A stretch of DNA of 64,000 nt, from the NCBI RefSeq assembly GCF_014639235.1, contig NZ_BMFU01000004.1:303222-367221 (forward strand). Direction: 5' to 3'. The position numbers and the translations under genes are program-made. The notes beneath the pieces were generated by a model, which worked only from the letters and a program-made list of their open reading frames with translations, was not told where the DNA came from and did not search any database. Shown here in pieces: positions 44,685-54,147 of this stretch (its first letter is position 1; the number at the start of each line of letters is the position of its first letter). This DNA is from Paenibacillus silvae. Lineage in GTDB: Bacteria; Bacillota; Bacilli; Paenibacillales; Paenibacillaceae.

Positions 44685-45107
44685 TTACAGATTGTGATTG
44701 ATGAGGGAAAGAGTATGTTTAAAGGCTTCCATCTGGTCTGCGGGTATACCTTCTGCAAGTTTTTTATTCATTGCTCTTTCGATCGGTACAAGAATATCAA
44801 TTAAAGCTTTGCCTTCCTTGGTTATATACAGCAGATATGCCCGGCGGTCATGTTCGCTTGTCCGACGTTCTACCCAGCCTTTCTTCTCAAGCAAATCAAT
44901 AATTCGTGCTGTGGTTGGCTGATCCTTGAAAACAAGCCCGGCGATCTCCTTCTGGTTCACACCTTCTGAACGATTCACATTAAAAAGGACAGAGAACTGC
45001 TCTGTCGTGATATCGTATGGCTTGAATTGTGATGCCAGCAGTGCGGCTGATTTGCGATGGGTGAGTCCGAGCATGAATCCAACGGATTGCTCCAGAGAAT
45101 AATCCAT
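44685..45107 (-). CDS. MarR-family regulator of the adjacent MFS exporter
   Basis: The 140-residue protein has the MarR winged helix-turn-helix (NQKEIAGLVFKDQPTTARII as the helix-turn-helix, TSEHDRRAYLLYITKEGKAL as the wing). Its N-terminal helix carries the family dimer residues. It starts 49 bases from a perfect 12-bp palindrome that is very likely its operator, so it should control itself and the exporter. Confidence 0.85.
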   Translation of the reverse strand: MDYSLEQSVGFMLGLTHRKSAALLASQFKPYDITTEQFSVLFNVNRSEGVNQKEIAGLVFKDQPTTARIIDLLEKKGWVERRTSEHDRRAYLLYITKEGKALIDILVPIERAMNKKLAEGIPADQMEAFKHTLSLINHNL

Positions 45108-45156
45108 GTATCAATGAGCCTCTCTTTCCGTAATAACATCGTTTAAATTCATTTAA

Positions 45157-45168
45157 TTGTTATAACAA
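45157..45168. promoter_or_regulatory. Candidate MarR operator palindrome
   Basis: TTGTTATAACAA is a perfect 12-bp palindrome, 50 bases upstream of the MarR start, where a repressor would block the promoter of the MarR-MFS unit. The pattern is close to the size of known MarR half-sites, but no binding data exist. Confidence 0.55.
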
Positions 45169-45262
45169 CTATATGTGAAACAAGTAATTTTGTCAAAGCC
45201 AATGTAGGCTTTCATGGTGATTGCATCTCGGTGCAAAGTGCACAGAATCCTGTTAGAATAGG

Positions 45263-45278
45263 AATGAAACGGCTTTCA
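45263..45278. promoter_or_regulatory. Weak cre-like sequence before the mutarotase gene
   Basis: ATGAAACGGCTTTCAA fits WTGNAANCGNWWNCAW except for the first base of the central CG, which is G. It is 33 bases upstream of the FucU/RbsD start, where CcpA could block the promoter. The mismatch is in the core, so I rate it low. Confidence 0.25.
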
Positions 45279-45310
45279 AGGTAATCAAATTCGTGTGTAA
45301 GGAGCGTTTA

Positions 45311-45787
45311 ATGATGCTGAAAAATATCCCTGCCATACTTTCGCCCGAGCTGCTTAAATTCATGTCCGAGATGGGGCATGGCGATGAACTTGTGATCTCC
45401 GATGCCAACTTTCCGGCAGCCAGTCATGCGCAGCGACTGATACGCTGTGATGGCGTAAACGCTGTGCAGCTGCTGCAGGCCATATTACAATTGTTTCCGT
45501 TGGATACGTATGTAGAGAAGCCCGCCGCTGTAATGCAGGTGGTTAAGGGAGATCCCGTTATACCGATCATCTGGGAGGATTACCGGCGAATCATTGAAGA
45601 GCACGAGGGCATGACTGATGCATTGGAGTATGAGGAACGCTTTGATTTTTATGAACGGGCCGCCAAAGCTTACGTCATTGTTGCCACAGGGGAACGGGCG
45701 CAATATGCAAATCTGATTTTGAAAAAGGGTGTTATCTTTCCTGAACCAGGCCATGCCCAAGGGCAGCTGAATCTGGAATTCAAATAG
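45311..45787 (+). CDS. FucU/RbsD family sugar mutarotase
   Basis: The 158-residue protein is a full FucU/RbsD fold: MGHGDELVISDANFPAASHA near the N-terminus holds the catalytic His, and EERFDFYERAAKAYVIVATGERAQYAN fills the second half. Family members speed interconversion of sugar anomers (L-fucose or D-ribose pyranose). The sequence looks closer to fucose mutarotase than to RbsD, but I cannot decide firmly. The frame reaches GTG 45293; AAGGAG (45299-45304) places the start at ATG 45311. No fucose or ribose pathway genes are adjacent. Confidence 0.85.
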   Translation: MMLKNIPAILSPELLKFMSEMGHGDELVISDANFPAASHAQRLIRCDGVNAVQLLQAILQLFPLDTYVEKPAAVMQVVKGDPVIPIIWEDYRRIIEEHEGMTDALEYEERFDFYERAAKAYVIVATGERAQYANLILKKGVIFPEPGHAQGQLNLEFK

Positions 45788-45801
45788 ACCATCCATGTTA
45801 T

Positions 45802-45836
45802 GGCGACGGAGCTGGCGAGGCTTTCGTTGCCTTTTT
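45802..45836 (+). terminator. Intrinsic terminator after the mutarotase gene
   Basis: GGCGACG (45802-45808) pairs with CGTTGCC (45825-45831) with one G-T wobble, and five T follow. The rest of the gap to 46100 shows nothing clear. Confidence 0.6.
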
Positions 45837-46100
45837 GTGTTTACCCGAACGCAGCCAGTAGACGACAATATATACATAGGAATCGACTCAACCAGAACAG
45901 AAACGGCTGGTATCGCGTAAGAGCGATCGTCAATTCGTAAGCTGCTGCATTTCTGGCTTAACGCATCATTTACTGCAAACTTTGCTTCAGTTGATAAATG
46001 GGGCACAACGAAAATTTCTTTTACAATTAAATCAAGAAGAGATGAGGTTCATGAAGATATGAAGCAAAGGGAGGATATGGGAGCTATGGAGGAAATAGAA

Positions 46101-46649
46101 ATGCAGCAAACGCAGGACGTGCAAGTTCGAATCAGACAAGCGAACGGAGAAAACGACGTGCCTGAAGTATCAAGGCTTTTTAACAATTACCGTATATTTT
46201 ATGGTCAGCATTCAGATCTGGAGGGAGCCCGCTGTTTTATCCAGGAACGATTCCGTAAAGAGGAATCTATCATTTTTATTGCTGAATTAGGTGATGCAGG
46301 TGAGGGCACGTCAGCTGAAGCAGGTTCCATATCTCGGTATTGTGGTGAATCACAGATGCGGGCGGCTGGTTTTGTGCAGATTTATCCCAGCTTTAGTTCC
46401 GTTTCTATGGGACCGATCTGGGTACTGAATGATCTTTATGTCGATTCGGATTACCGAAAGCAGGGGATTGCAAGAAAACTGCTGCAGGCCGTTGCCGGAG
46501 AGGCGAAGGAACGACAGATCATTCGTATTACGCTAAGCACTGCTGTGAGTAATCTGCAAGCTCAAGCATTATATGAGTCTGAAGCATATACACAGGATCA
46601 GAGCTTCATGTATTATGAACGTAGTGTGCATTCTGGAGATGAAGCGTAA
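46101..46649 (+). CDS. GNAT-family N-acetyltransferase
   Basis: The protein is 182 residues from ATG 46101, which follows GGAGG (46088-46092) at eight bases; two upstream ATGs (46059, 46086) are possible. The acetyl-CoA loop is visible as YVDSDYRKQGIARKLL, preceded by the strand IWVLNDLYV and followed by ITLSTAVSNLQAQALYES, the usual GNAT end. It transfers an acetyl group to a small molecule or protein; the substrate is unknown. Confidence 0.82.
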   Translation: MQQTQDVQVRIRQANGENDVPEVSRLFNNYRIFYGQHSDLEGARCFIQERFRKEESIIFIAELGDAGEGTSAEAGSISRYCGESQMRAAGFVQIYPSFSSVSMGPIWVLNDLYVDSDYRKQGIARKLLQAVAGEAKERQIIRITLSTAVSNLQAQALYESEAYTQDQSFMYYERSVHSGDEA

Positions 46650-46698
46650 GAGAGGCACTCGATGTTAAGGGTAGGTTAAAAGGGGGGGAGCAGCTGAT

Positions 46699-47322
46699 AT
46701 GATGCAATGGATTGCCATGATTACGATGCTGATCGATCATATAGGTGCTGTATTTTTTCCGCATATTGTGGAACTGAGAATTATCGGACGCATCGCGTTC
46801 CCGATCTATGCTTTTACGGTGTATATTGGTTACAAGCATACACGTAATGTGCAGAAATACATATGGCGTTTGTTCTGGATCGCGGTTATTTCTCAATTGC
46901 CGTTTATGGCAGCGTTTAATCATTTCTCGCTGAATGTGGTCTGGACCTTGTGGTCGGCGCTGCTTGTTTTGCTGGCTTTGGATAAGCTGCCTTCCAGACC
47001 CCTGAGTATCCTGATTGCTATCGGAGCAGGGATCATCATGGAATACACACATATGGACTACGGGATGTATGGGCTGCTGCTGGTACTGCTGTTCCGCTAC
47101 TTCAATGGGCCTGTGCTGGTTATGGTTCATGTGATTCTGAATGGACTTTATCTGCTGCTCTATCACAGTTCATTACAGATGTACAGTGTGCTGGCAACAA
47201 TCGGTATTGCGATTGCTCAGTATTATCAGGCGTCGTTTCGCTTGAAGGGACCACGCTGGATCTGGCGTTATTTCTATCCGGCTCATCTTGCGATTATTGC
47301 TGTGATTCGCTGGTTGGCCTGA
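46699..47322 (+). CDS. TraX-family membrane protein
   Basis: The 207-residue protein has about seven membrane helices and the TraX pattern: MLIDHIGAVFFP in the first helix, LRIIGRIAFPIYAF, and RWIWRYFYPAHLAI near the C-terminus. TraX proteins were first described as pilin N-acetylases of conjugation, but chromosomal copies are widespread and their role is unclear; they may acylate a cell-surface substrate. No conjugation genes are nearby. The ATG follows a GGGGGGGAG ribosome site at eight bases. Confidence 0.85.
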   Translation: MMQWIAMITMLIDHIGAVFFPHIVELRIIGRIAFPIYAFTVYIGYKHTRNVQKYIWRLFWIAVISQLPFMAAFNHFSLNVVWTLWSALLVLLALDKLPSRPLSILIAIGAGIIMEYTHMDYGMYGLLLVLLFRYFNGPVLVMVHVILNGLYLLLYHSSLQMYSVLATIGIAIAQYYQASFRLKGPRWIWRYFYPAHLAIIAVIRWLA

Positions 47323-47349
47323 TTGTATTTCGATTATCGTTTGGCAAGA

Positions 47350-47392
47350 AAAAGCCACTTTCTTCGCTGTGGGCAGCGAGAAAGTGGCTTTT
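47350..47392. terminator. Strong bidirectional terminator
   Basis: AAAAGCCACTTTCT (47350-47363) is perfectly complementary to AGAAAGTGGCTTTT (47379-47392), with an inner CGCT/AGCG pair. It ends TraX on the plus strand and the synthetase on the minus strand. Confidence 0.9.
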
Positions 47393-47460
47393 GAAATAAA
47401 GGAGTACATTGATGTTTATTAATTGATGTTTTTTACAGAGAACACTTGCCGGACCTCGAT

Positions 47461-50400
47461 TTAATCCGCAACCGTCGTTGTTCCGTAATTCGGACGAATC
47501 GGCTCCGGGAAATATCCGATCTGAACGGCATAGTCCAGCATAAGGTTAATGAAACGACGGTCTGTTCTGGCACACGAAATTCCGGCCGGTTCAACATATG
47601 CAGTTGTTACCGGTGATGCATAGGCATATGCTGAATCCTTCGCTCCATCACCTTCAAGCTGCGCGATGGCAAGCTGTAGAGCTTCTGGCTCTTTAGAGAT
47701 CGTGGCATCGAACAGCCAGCGGGTATAATCCTCAAACGGCATCGTCTCAACATGATAACCAGCATGTTTGATCGCTTCGATCAGGTCGTCATAACGAATC
47801 GGCTCCGGATTACAGATGTGGAATACACGTCCGGCTGTATCCTGACGTAAGGCCAGATGTACGATTGCTTCACTTGCATAATCAATCGGCGTAAAGTCCA
47901 TCATCCAATCTGCTGCAGGTGCCTTACCCAGCATCAGCATTGCTTTGATCATCCGGTAAATCGCATTGCTGTCGATGTTGGTCTGGAAACGACCCGTAAG
48001 TGAATGACATGTGAGATTGCCCGCACGATAGATGCTGACAGGCACGCCTTCCTCAGCAGCGGTCATAAGCACCTTCTCGGCTTCCAGCTTGCTGTCCGAG
48101 TACAGGTTGTCTACATGCAGCTCAGCCGGGTAACGGTCGTACTGCAGCGTGGATTCCCATTGTCCGCTAAGGGCAAGATCCTCCGGTATGCCCATGGTGG
48201 ATACGTGATGGAAGGAGGCTCCCTTTTTGTTGCGGATCAGATTCAGCAAGGCAACGGTACCTTCGACATTCGTTTTGGCAAACTGTGATGCTTCTCCGAA
48301 ATGTCGTACGTCAGCTGCACAGTGAATGATGCGGTCAATGCGTGATTGAATGTAAGCTTGCTGTTCACCGGACAGCCCAAGATTGTTTTCCTCCAGATTG
48401 CCTTCAACGATCTCCACACGTTCTGCAAGCTGATCAGCCAGTTGTTTTCCGAAATAATCTTGCATGACTTTGGTTAAACGCTGCATGGCTGTTGTTCCGT
48501 CACTTGCACGGCGAACGAGGGCGTAGATCCGTGCCGAAGATTTGACAATCAGCTGCTGCAGCACGTGAGAGCCGAGATAACCCGTTGCGCCAGTCACCAG
48601 CACATGCTCGGGTTTAACAATATCCGGGTACCCCAGTTGGGATGAGAGCTCGACCGGATGTTCGGAAAGCTGAGTCAGCACTCCGCTGCGGACAGAAGCC
48701 TGTGTATCCGTACGCTGATGGGATAACATTTCTACTCGACGAGCAAGTGCACGAATCGTTTTTTCAGCAAAGAAATCGGCAATTTTAAGCTGTGGATAAT
48801 GCGGCTTCAGGATAACCAATACATGAATGACCCGCAGGGAGTCGCCGCCAATGCTGAAGAAGCTGTCCTCGATACCGAACTCGTCATGCTGCAGAATTTC
48901 TTTCCACGCATTGTACAGAATGATTTCCGTTTCTGTTTCGGGCATCACCCGGTCAGGCTGGTCAATATGACGTTCCGCATGCGGCATGGTTACCATTGCT
49001 TTGCGGTTGATTTTGCCTGTCGGTGCGATCGGCATCATATCCAGCTGACAGATCCATTTCGGTATGAAATACGATGGCAGCTTCTCTGCAAGCGCTGCTT
49101 TGATCTCTGCTGGCGAAACGGTGCTTCCATCTTTGGAGGTGAAATAAGCGACCAGCATATTCTGACCATCTGCTTCCTTTTTCGGAATAACAGCCACATC
49201 CTGAATCTGCTCCAGTCGAGCCAGATGATCTTCAATCTCACCGATCTCAATCCGGTGACCACGAATTTTAAGCTGGGAATCACTACGTCCGACATACTCC
49301 AGCAATCCTGTATCCAGTACCTTGGCAATGTCACCGGATTTGTAAATCTTTTCTCCGATAGCAAAGGGGTTATCAATAAATGATTGCTCGGTGCGCTCGG
49401 GCTGGTTCAAATAACCTTTGGCAAGTGCAGGCGTTGCGATGTATACTTCGCCAGGAACGCCTATCGGACAGAGCTGCTGCTCTTCATTGACGATATATAC
49501 TTTGTAATTATGAATCGGTTTGCCGATGGGAATGTTAACGACATCAACGGGAACCTGCTCACTAATCCGGTGAGTCGTGGTGGCCACTGTACATTCTGTA
49601 GGCCCGTAAACATTAACGATATCGATCTGATTGCCAAATTTACGCTGGAATGCCCGAACCTGCTCGCCGTAGAGCGCTTCTCCGGCTACGGTAATAATGC
49701 GTACCTTTGCCAGCTTGTGAAAGCCTTCGTCAGACAGATAGGAAGCCAGCTGGTTAAAGAAAATCGTTGGCAAAATGGTAATGATGGTTGTTCCAGTGCG
49801 TTCAACTGCACTTGCAAACTCTTCGATGGACACACGTTCTTCCGCAGACAGCAGGTAGAGCTCCGCACCATAGAAGAGGGCGCCGATCGTGTCCCACACG
49901 GATGCATCGAAGCTATATGTGGCAAACTGGGTCAGAACGTCTCCAGGCTGAATGTCGCAGTCGCGCTGTACAACGCTGCCCAGATTGGTGACTCCCCGGT
50001 GGGCAATCAGCGCACCTTTAGGTTTGCCGGTTGAACCAGAAGTATAAATGATATAAGCCAGATCGTCCGGCTTGATATCCAGATTCGGATTGCTTGCCGC
50101 AAAACCTGCAAGGCGACCGTCCACCGAGAGAATCTGGCGTACCGTCGAAATACCAGAGAACAAAGCCGCAGCCTGCTCATAAGAGGCTTCTGTTGTCAGT
50201 ACAAAAGATGAGGCCGTATCCTCGACAATGTAGCTGTTACGTTCCTCTGGATGTTCAGGATCAATGGGTACATAAACACCGCCTGCCTTTAATATACCGA
50301 GCAATGAAATGATCGTTTCCAGGCTTCGATCCATAAAGATGCTTACAAATTCACCTTGCTGCAGTCCATTGGACATTAACACACGAGCAACCTGATTCGC

Positions 50401-51162
50401 CCGTTCGTTCAGTTCCCTGTAAGTATAACTCATTGAAGGAGAAGATATTGCCGGGGAATCCGGGTATGCAGCCGCAGTTGCTTCGAACCACCCATGAATT
50501 GTCGGATGGACGGGCTCAAGCATTGTCGTATCATTCATCTCGCGGTAGATCAAACGATCGGAAGGAGAAAGGATATCTACAGCTCCAATGGCTTTATTGT
50601 CGTCACGCAGCAGTGCGAGAAGCAAAGTCTGGAAATACTCTGCATATCGCAGCACAGTAGATTTCTTTAACAAGGAGCAGTCGTAGAACAGGTCGAGAAT
50701 CATCTCATTTTGATCATAACGAATATTCCAGTTCATCACCTGAGGGGCCTGAGGCAGCTGAACACTATTCAGCATAAATAGTGTCTCAGGATACCCTCCG
50801 GTTTGCAGTGTATAATGAATTTGCAACTGTTCTGTAATTTGTTCAAACAATTCATTAAACGTGGTTTTGCCCTGAAGCTGTAATGAAAGATAGGAAGCTG
50901 CCTGATCTGGCGCAAGTACACCAATGGCAAGTTCCTGTTCTGAAGACAATCGGAATAACAAGGCCGCATAGGCAGAAAGGAATGCAGGATACACCAACTG
51001 TTCCCCAAACCTCTTTTGAAGTTTACGACTCAATGACGCTTGCAATGTAATATGAGTAGACTCATAAGAGAAAGTTTGCTGGCGGCGCCCATAATCCAGT
51101 GGAATCTGAAGAACAGGCAAGCCAGATTCCACGATGCGGGCTGATGATTGGTTTTCAATCAC
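47461..51162 (-). CDS. One-module NRPS-like enzyme: half condensation, adenylation, carrier, reductase
   Basis: The 1233-residue protein has four parts. Residues 1-200 look like only the C-lobe of a condensation domain; the HHxxxDG catalytic motif is absent. An adenylation domain follows (YTSGSTGKPKG 373-383, FDAS 418-421, YGPTE 519-523, PTGK 714-717), then a carrier domain with GGDS (Ser775 for phosphopantetheine), then a thioester reductase (VTGATGYLG 856-864, Ser988, Y1021xxxK1025). It would activate one amino acid and release it as an aldehyde or alcohol with NADPH. The eight pocket residues plus Lys, read by hand, are D-A-W-T-T-A-V-V-A-K, near codes for phenylalanine. The start is GTG 51162 behind AAGGAGG. 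A phosphopantetheinyl transferase must come from elsewhere. Confidence 0.88.
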   Translation of the reverse strand: MIENQSSARIVESGLPVLQIPLDYGRRQQTFSYESTHITLQASLSRKLQKRFGEQLVYPAFLSAYAALLFRLSSEQELAIGVLAPDQAASYLSLQLQGKTTFNELFEQITEQLQIHYTLQTGGYPETLFMLNSVQLPQAPQVMNWNIRYDQNEMILDLFYDCSLLKKSTVLRYAEYFQTLLLALLRDDNKAIGAVDILSPSDRLIYREMNDTTMLEPVHPTIHGWFEATAAAYPDSPAISSPSMSYTYRELNERANQVARVLMSNGLQQGEFVSIFMDRSLETIISLLGILKAGGVYVPIDPEHPEERNSYIVEDTASSFVLTTEASYEQAAALFSGISTVRQILSVDGRLAGFAASNPNLDIKPDDLAYIIYTSGSTGKPKGALIAHRGVTNLGSVVQRDCDIQPGDVLTQFATYSFDASVWDTIGALFYGAELYLLSAEERVSIEEFASAVERTGTTIITILPTIFFNQLASYLSDEGFHKLAKVRIITVAGEALYGEQVRAFQRKFGNQIDIVNVYGPTECTVATTTHRISEQVPVDVVNIPIGKPIHNYKVYIVNEEQQLCPIGVPGEVYIATPALAKGYLNQPERTEQSFIDNPFAIGEKIYKSGDIAKVLDTGLLEYVGRSDSQLKIRGHRIEIGEIEDHLARLEQIQDVAVIPKKEADGQNMLVAYFTSKDGSTVSPAEIKAALAEKLPSYFIPKWICQLDMMPIAPTGKINRKAMVTMPHAERHIDQPDRVMPETETEIILYNAWKEILQHDEFGIEDSFFSIGGDSLRVIHVLVILKPHYPQLKIADFFAEKTIRALARRVEMLSHQRTDTQASVRSGVLTQLSEHPVELSSQLGYPDIVKPEHVLVTGATGYLGSHVLQQLIVKSSARIYALVRRASDGTTAMQRLTKVMQDYFGKQLADQLAERVEIVEGNLEENNLGLSGEQQAYIQSRIDRIIHCAADVRHFGEASQFAKTNVEGTVALLNLIRNKKGASFHHVSTMGIPEDLALSGQWESTLQYDRYPAELHVDNLYSDSKLEAEKVLMTAAEEGVPVSIYRAGNLTCHSLTGRFQTNIDSNAIYRMIKAMLMLGKAPAADWMMDFTPIDYASEAIVHLALRQDTAGRVFHICNPEPIRYDDLIEAIKHAGYHVETMPFEDYTRWLFDATISKEPEALQLAIAQLEGDGAKDSAYAYASPVTTAYVEPAGISCARTDRRFINLMLDYAVQIGYFPEPIRPNYGTTTVAD

Positions 51163-51204
51163 TTCAGGTATCCTCCTTGGTTGAAACCGAGTGTTGGTTT
51201 ATTT

Positions 51205-52974
51205 TTATTGTTGCTTGCTTACATGGAAATGAGAGATCAGCTCTTGCAGTTCTTCGGACATATCGTTCAATCGAGTAGAGGAATCTACCAGTGTAATCAA
51301 GGAAGCCTTCTGTTCATCAACAGATATTGAAATCTGTTCACTGCTTACTGCTGTTTTACTTACACTTGCGGACAAATCTTCTGCCGTTGCTGTCATCTCT
51401 TCTGTACCTGCTGAAATTTCTTCTGTTGCACTCGATACTTCCTGAATTTGCTGTGAAACCTTTTTCGCTGCTTCGAGAATTTCGTCGAATAATTGACCTG
51501 TCTGATCTGCTACTGTGAGCCCTGTATCCACTTCCGAGGTGCCTTGCTCCATCGCACGAACGGCTTGTCTAATACCGGCTTGAATCTCTTGAATCAAAAC
51601 ACCAACCTGGCTGGTTGCCTGTTCCGATTGTTCAGCGAGCTTGCGTACCTCTCCAGCAACTACTGCAAAACCTCGACCCTCTTCACCGACACGAGCAGCT
51701 TCAATGGAGGCATTGAGAGCAAGCAGGTTGGTTTGGCTGGATATGCCCGAGATAATGTTCAGGATATCGCCGATTTCCTGAGAACGGCTTTCCAATACTT
51801 CAATGGCGGATGCTGTGTTTTTTACAGACTCGGTAATCAGATTCATTTGCTCGGAGACTTGTCGAACTACGCTGTTACCCTGTTGTGAGCGGCGTTCCAT
51901 CTCATAAGCTTCATCGGCTACACTGGCGGAGCTGCTTGCAATGGTCTGAATAACGGTAGCCATCTCGGACATGGCACGAGCACTGTCGCGTGTCGCCTGC
52001 TCCTGAGAGCGGATATTGGACGCAATCTGGGTTACGTTATGATTAATAGAATCTGCGTTGTCACTGTTGCGTTCAGATACTTCATAGAGTTCTTTGGCGG
52101 ACTGATTGACTTCCTGAGAAGTCACTTGCACTTTTACGATAGTGTCATTAATTTTGCGAACCATGACGTTGAATTTCTCGTTAACGAGTCCTAGATCATC
52201 TTTGCCTGTCGGAATGTTGACATCAAGGTTGCCTTTGCTGACCTCGTCAATACCTTTAATCAGGTGACGAATCGGAGAAAGGGTATTTTTAACAACCAGG
52301 TATTGAATGATCAGGAACAAAAGCAAGAAAGCAACGAGAATAATCGTTCCGTTCAACAGCAAGGAATTCAGACCAGCCGGCACCGCACTTGCATCGGCAT
52401 CGACAGCGAAGTATGCAAAGATTTTGCCATTGCTATCCTTGATCGGGTAAGCGATCGTTGTCCATGTGCCAAAATCATCTGAATAAAACGTGGTGAATGT
52501 TGGACGGTCTGTATTCAGCATTTCTTTGAGCGCATTGGCAACGACAACAGGCTGTTCGTACATGTCACCAATATTTACGTTATCACTCTGAAAAGCCTCT
52601 CTCAGGTTTGTTGGCATCGCGACAAGCGAGGTTAATCGTTTGTTATCGCCGCCAAGCTCAACACCAAAGATATAGGCTTGTGCAATGTTAGGATAATATT
52701 TTTGCATTTCATCGAAATAGGCTCTTAATTTTGTTTGTGCTGTACCATCATAGCTTTTTTCGGTAATCGCGGTCTGTACATCGACGGGATTAATATCTTC
52801 TGCCCACTTTTTCGTAATCTGTGCTACTTGTCCATGTAACTGATCGACCAGAATCGTTTTTTGGAAGTAATAACTGCTTGCAATCAAAGCTACACCAATG
52901 ATGATAATGTTGGTAAATGAAAGCAATAGGTTTTTGGAGAAAAACGACATGTTTTTCCAGCTCAATGATTTCAC
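51205..52974 (-). CDS. Methyl-accepting chemotaxis protein
   Basis: The 589-residue receptor (from GTG 52974, six bases after AGGAGTGG; the frame opens at 53037) has a membrane helix near residues 14-37, an extracellular sensing region of about 170 residues, a second helix near 207-232, a HAMP domain, and a long coiled-coil signalling domain with the conserved hairpin tip (GISSQTNLLALNASIEAAR). It should pass ligand signals to CheA/CheW. The ligand is unknown. It is on the same strand as the NRPS-like gene, which begins 42 bases after its stop with no terminator between. Confidence 0.9.
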   Translation of the reverse strand: MKSLSWKNMSFFSKNLLLSFTNIIIIGVALIASSYYFQKTILVDQLHGQVAQITKKWAEDINPVDVQTAITEKSYDGTAQTKLRAYFDEMQKYYPNIAQAYIFGVELGGDNKRLTSLVAMPTNLREAFQSDNVNIGDMYEQPVVVANALKEMLNTDRPTFTTFYSDDFGTWTTIAYPIKDSNGKIFAYFAVDADASAVPAGLNSLLLNGTIILVAFLLLFLIIQYLVVKNTLSPIRHLIKGIDEVSKGNLDVNIPTGKDDLGLVNEKFNVMVRKINDTIVKVQVTSQEVNQSAKELYEVSERNSDNADSINHNVTQIASNIRSQEQATRDSARAMSEMATVIQTIASSSASVADEAYEMERRSQQGNSVVRQVSEQMNLITESVKNTASAIEVLESRSQEIGDILNIISGISSQTNLLALNASIEAARVGEEGRGFAVVAGEVRKLAEQSEQATSQVGVLIQEIQAGIRQAVRAMEQGTSEVDTGLTVADQTGQLFDEILEAAKKVSQQIQEVSSATEEISAGTEEMTATAEDLSASVSKTAVSSEQISISVDEQKASLITLVDSSTRLNDMSEELQELISHFHVSKQQ

Positions 52975-53454
52975 TAAATTCCACTCCTGATCTCTTTTAA
53001 AGTTAAATGTTTGTAAGCTATACTTCGAATCGAGCAAGCTATCTCATCTCGTCATCTCCTTCTGAAAATATGCGACAATGGTCTTGGTTTCCAGTTTGCG
53101 TATAGAGACTTATGTACCTCTTGAAACCATAGGTGTCTAATTATTAAAACACATCTCTCTCTATTATGTCGTGCAAAATGTCGTTAAATTGAAGAGTATT
53201 GTTAAAACTTTTTTAATTTTCTACGTAAATGTGGACATAGTTATCAAAAAATAGGTATTTAGAACTGTTTATTGTTATGATTTGCCATTTTTTAGTTTCA
53301 TTCTGTATTCTATAACATAGTGAGTAAAATTACACTATCAAACATCCAGAAATGAACACCTTGCTGCATCAGAAGCATAGATATACATTACATAAGGTTT
53401 TATCTATAATAAATACATATGGTTTTTTACAAATTGAGAGCAGGCGGGGGTTAA
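52975..53454. other. Divergent intergenic region with candidate rpiA promoter
   Basis: This 480-base AT-rich gap separates the receptor gene (minus) from rpiA (plus). A candidate rpiA promoter is TATACA (53382-53387) with a 17-base spacer and a perfect TATAAT (53405-53410). On the minus strand I searched for a motility sigma-D pattern for the receptor and found none. No small gene is evident. Confidence 0.5.
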
Positions 53455-54129
53455 ATGATGAATCTGAAACAAATTGCGGCAGAGCATGCGGCATCATTCG
53501 TTGAAGATGGAATGAAGGTTGGTTTGGGCACAGGCTCAACTGCATATTATGCGATATGTCGAATCGGGGAACGCGTTCGGGAAGGGCTGAACATTCAGGC
53601 GGTAGCTACTTCGGAGGCTTCAGACAAGCTTGCACGGGAGTGGGGCATTCCGATTATTCCTTTTGATCAAATCGGGCGTCTGGACCTGACGATTGACGGA
53701 GCGGACGAGGTTGACCCGGAGTTCAATCTGATCAAAGGCGGCGGCGGTGCTCTGTTGCGTGAGAAAATAGTGGCAGCAAACAGCGATAGGCTGATTATTG
53801 TTGCTGACGGCAGCAAGGCTGTACAGAAGCTGGGTAAATTTCCGCTGCCTGTTGAAGTCGTACCTTTTGCCTCGGAATGGACTTTTCAGACGCTTGAAAA
53901 AATGGGATGTCAGCCACGGTGGAGAATGGATCGGCAAGAACGGTACCTTACCGATAACGGCAATCTGATAGCAGACTGTCATCTGGGCACAATTGAGCAT
54001 GCAGCAGAATTGAATGTGCAGCTTAATATGCTGCCGGGTGTTGTAGACAACGGACTATTCGTGGACATGGCAAACCTTGTTATTATCGCGAAAGAGGATG
54101 GCACGATCGATGAGCTTCACCGTCCGTGA
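53455..54129 (+). CDS. rpiA: Ribose-5-phosphate isomerase A
   Basis: The 224-residue protein matches RpiA: the phosphate loop GLGTGSTAYYAI near the N-terminus, LTIDGADEVDPEFNLIKGGG and LLREKIVAA (the catalytic region), then IVADGSK. It interconverts ribose-5-phosphate and ribulose-5-phosphate in the pentose phosphate pathway. The length is normal. It starts with two ATG codons behind GGCGGGGG. A 26-base tandem repeat and the remains of an acetyltransferase gene follow. Confidence 0.95.
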   Translation: MMNLKQIAAEHAASFVEDGMKVGLGTGSTAYYAICRIGERVREGLNIQAVATSEASDKLAREWGIPIIPFDQIGRLDLTIDGADEVDPEFNLIKGGGGALLREKIVAANSDRLIIVADGSKAVQKLGKFPLPVEVVPFASEWTFQTLEKMGCQPRWRMDRQERYLTDNGNLIADCHLGTIEHAAELNVQLNMLPGVVDNGLFVDMANLVIIAKEDGTIDELHRP

Positions 54130-54147
54130 TCATTAAAGAAAAAGGGT

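Noticed and set aside
46699..47322. Sign of a conjugative element because of the TraX-like gene
   Set aside because: No relaxase, type IV secretion, integrase or attachment repeats were seen; chromosomal TraX-like genes are common.
52975..53160. Sigma-D (motility) promoter for the chemoreceptor gene
   Set aside because: No TAAA-N15-GCCGATAT-like pair was found on the minus strand.
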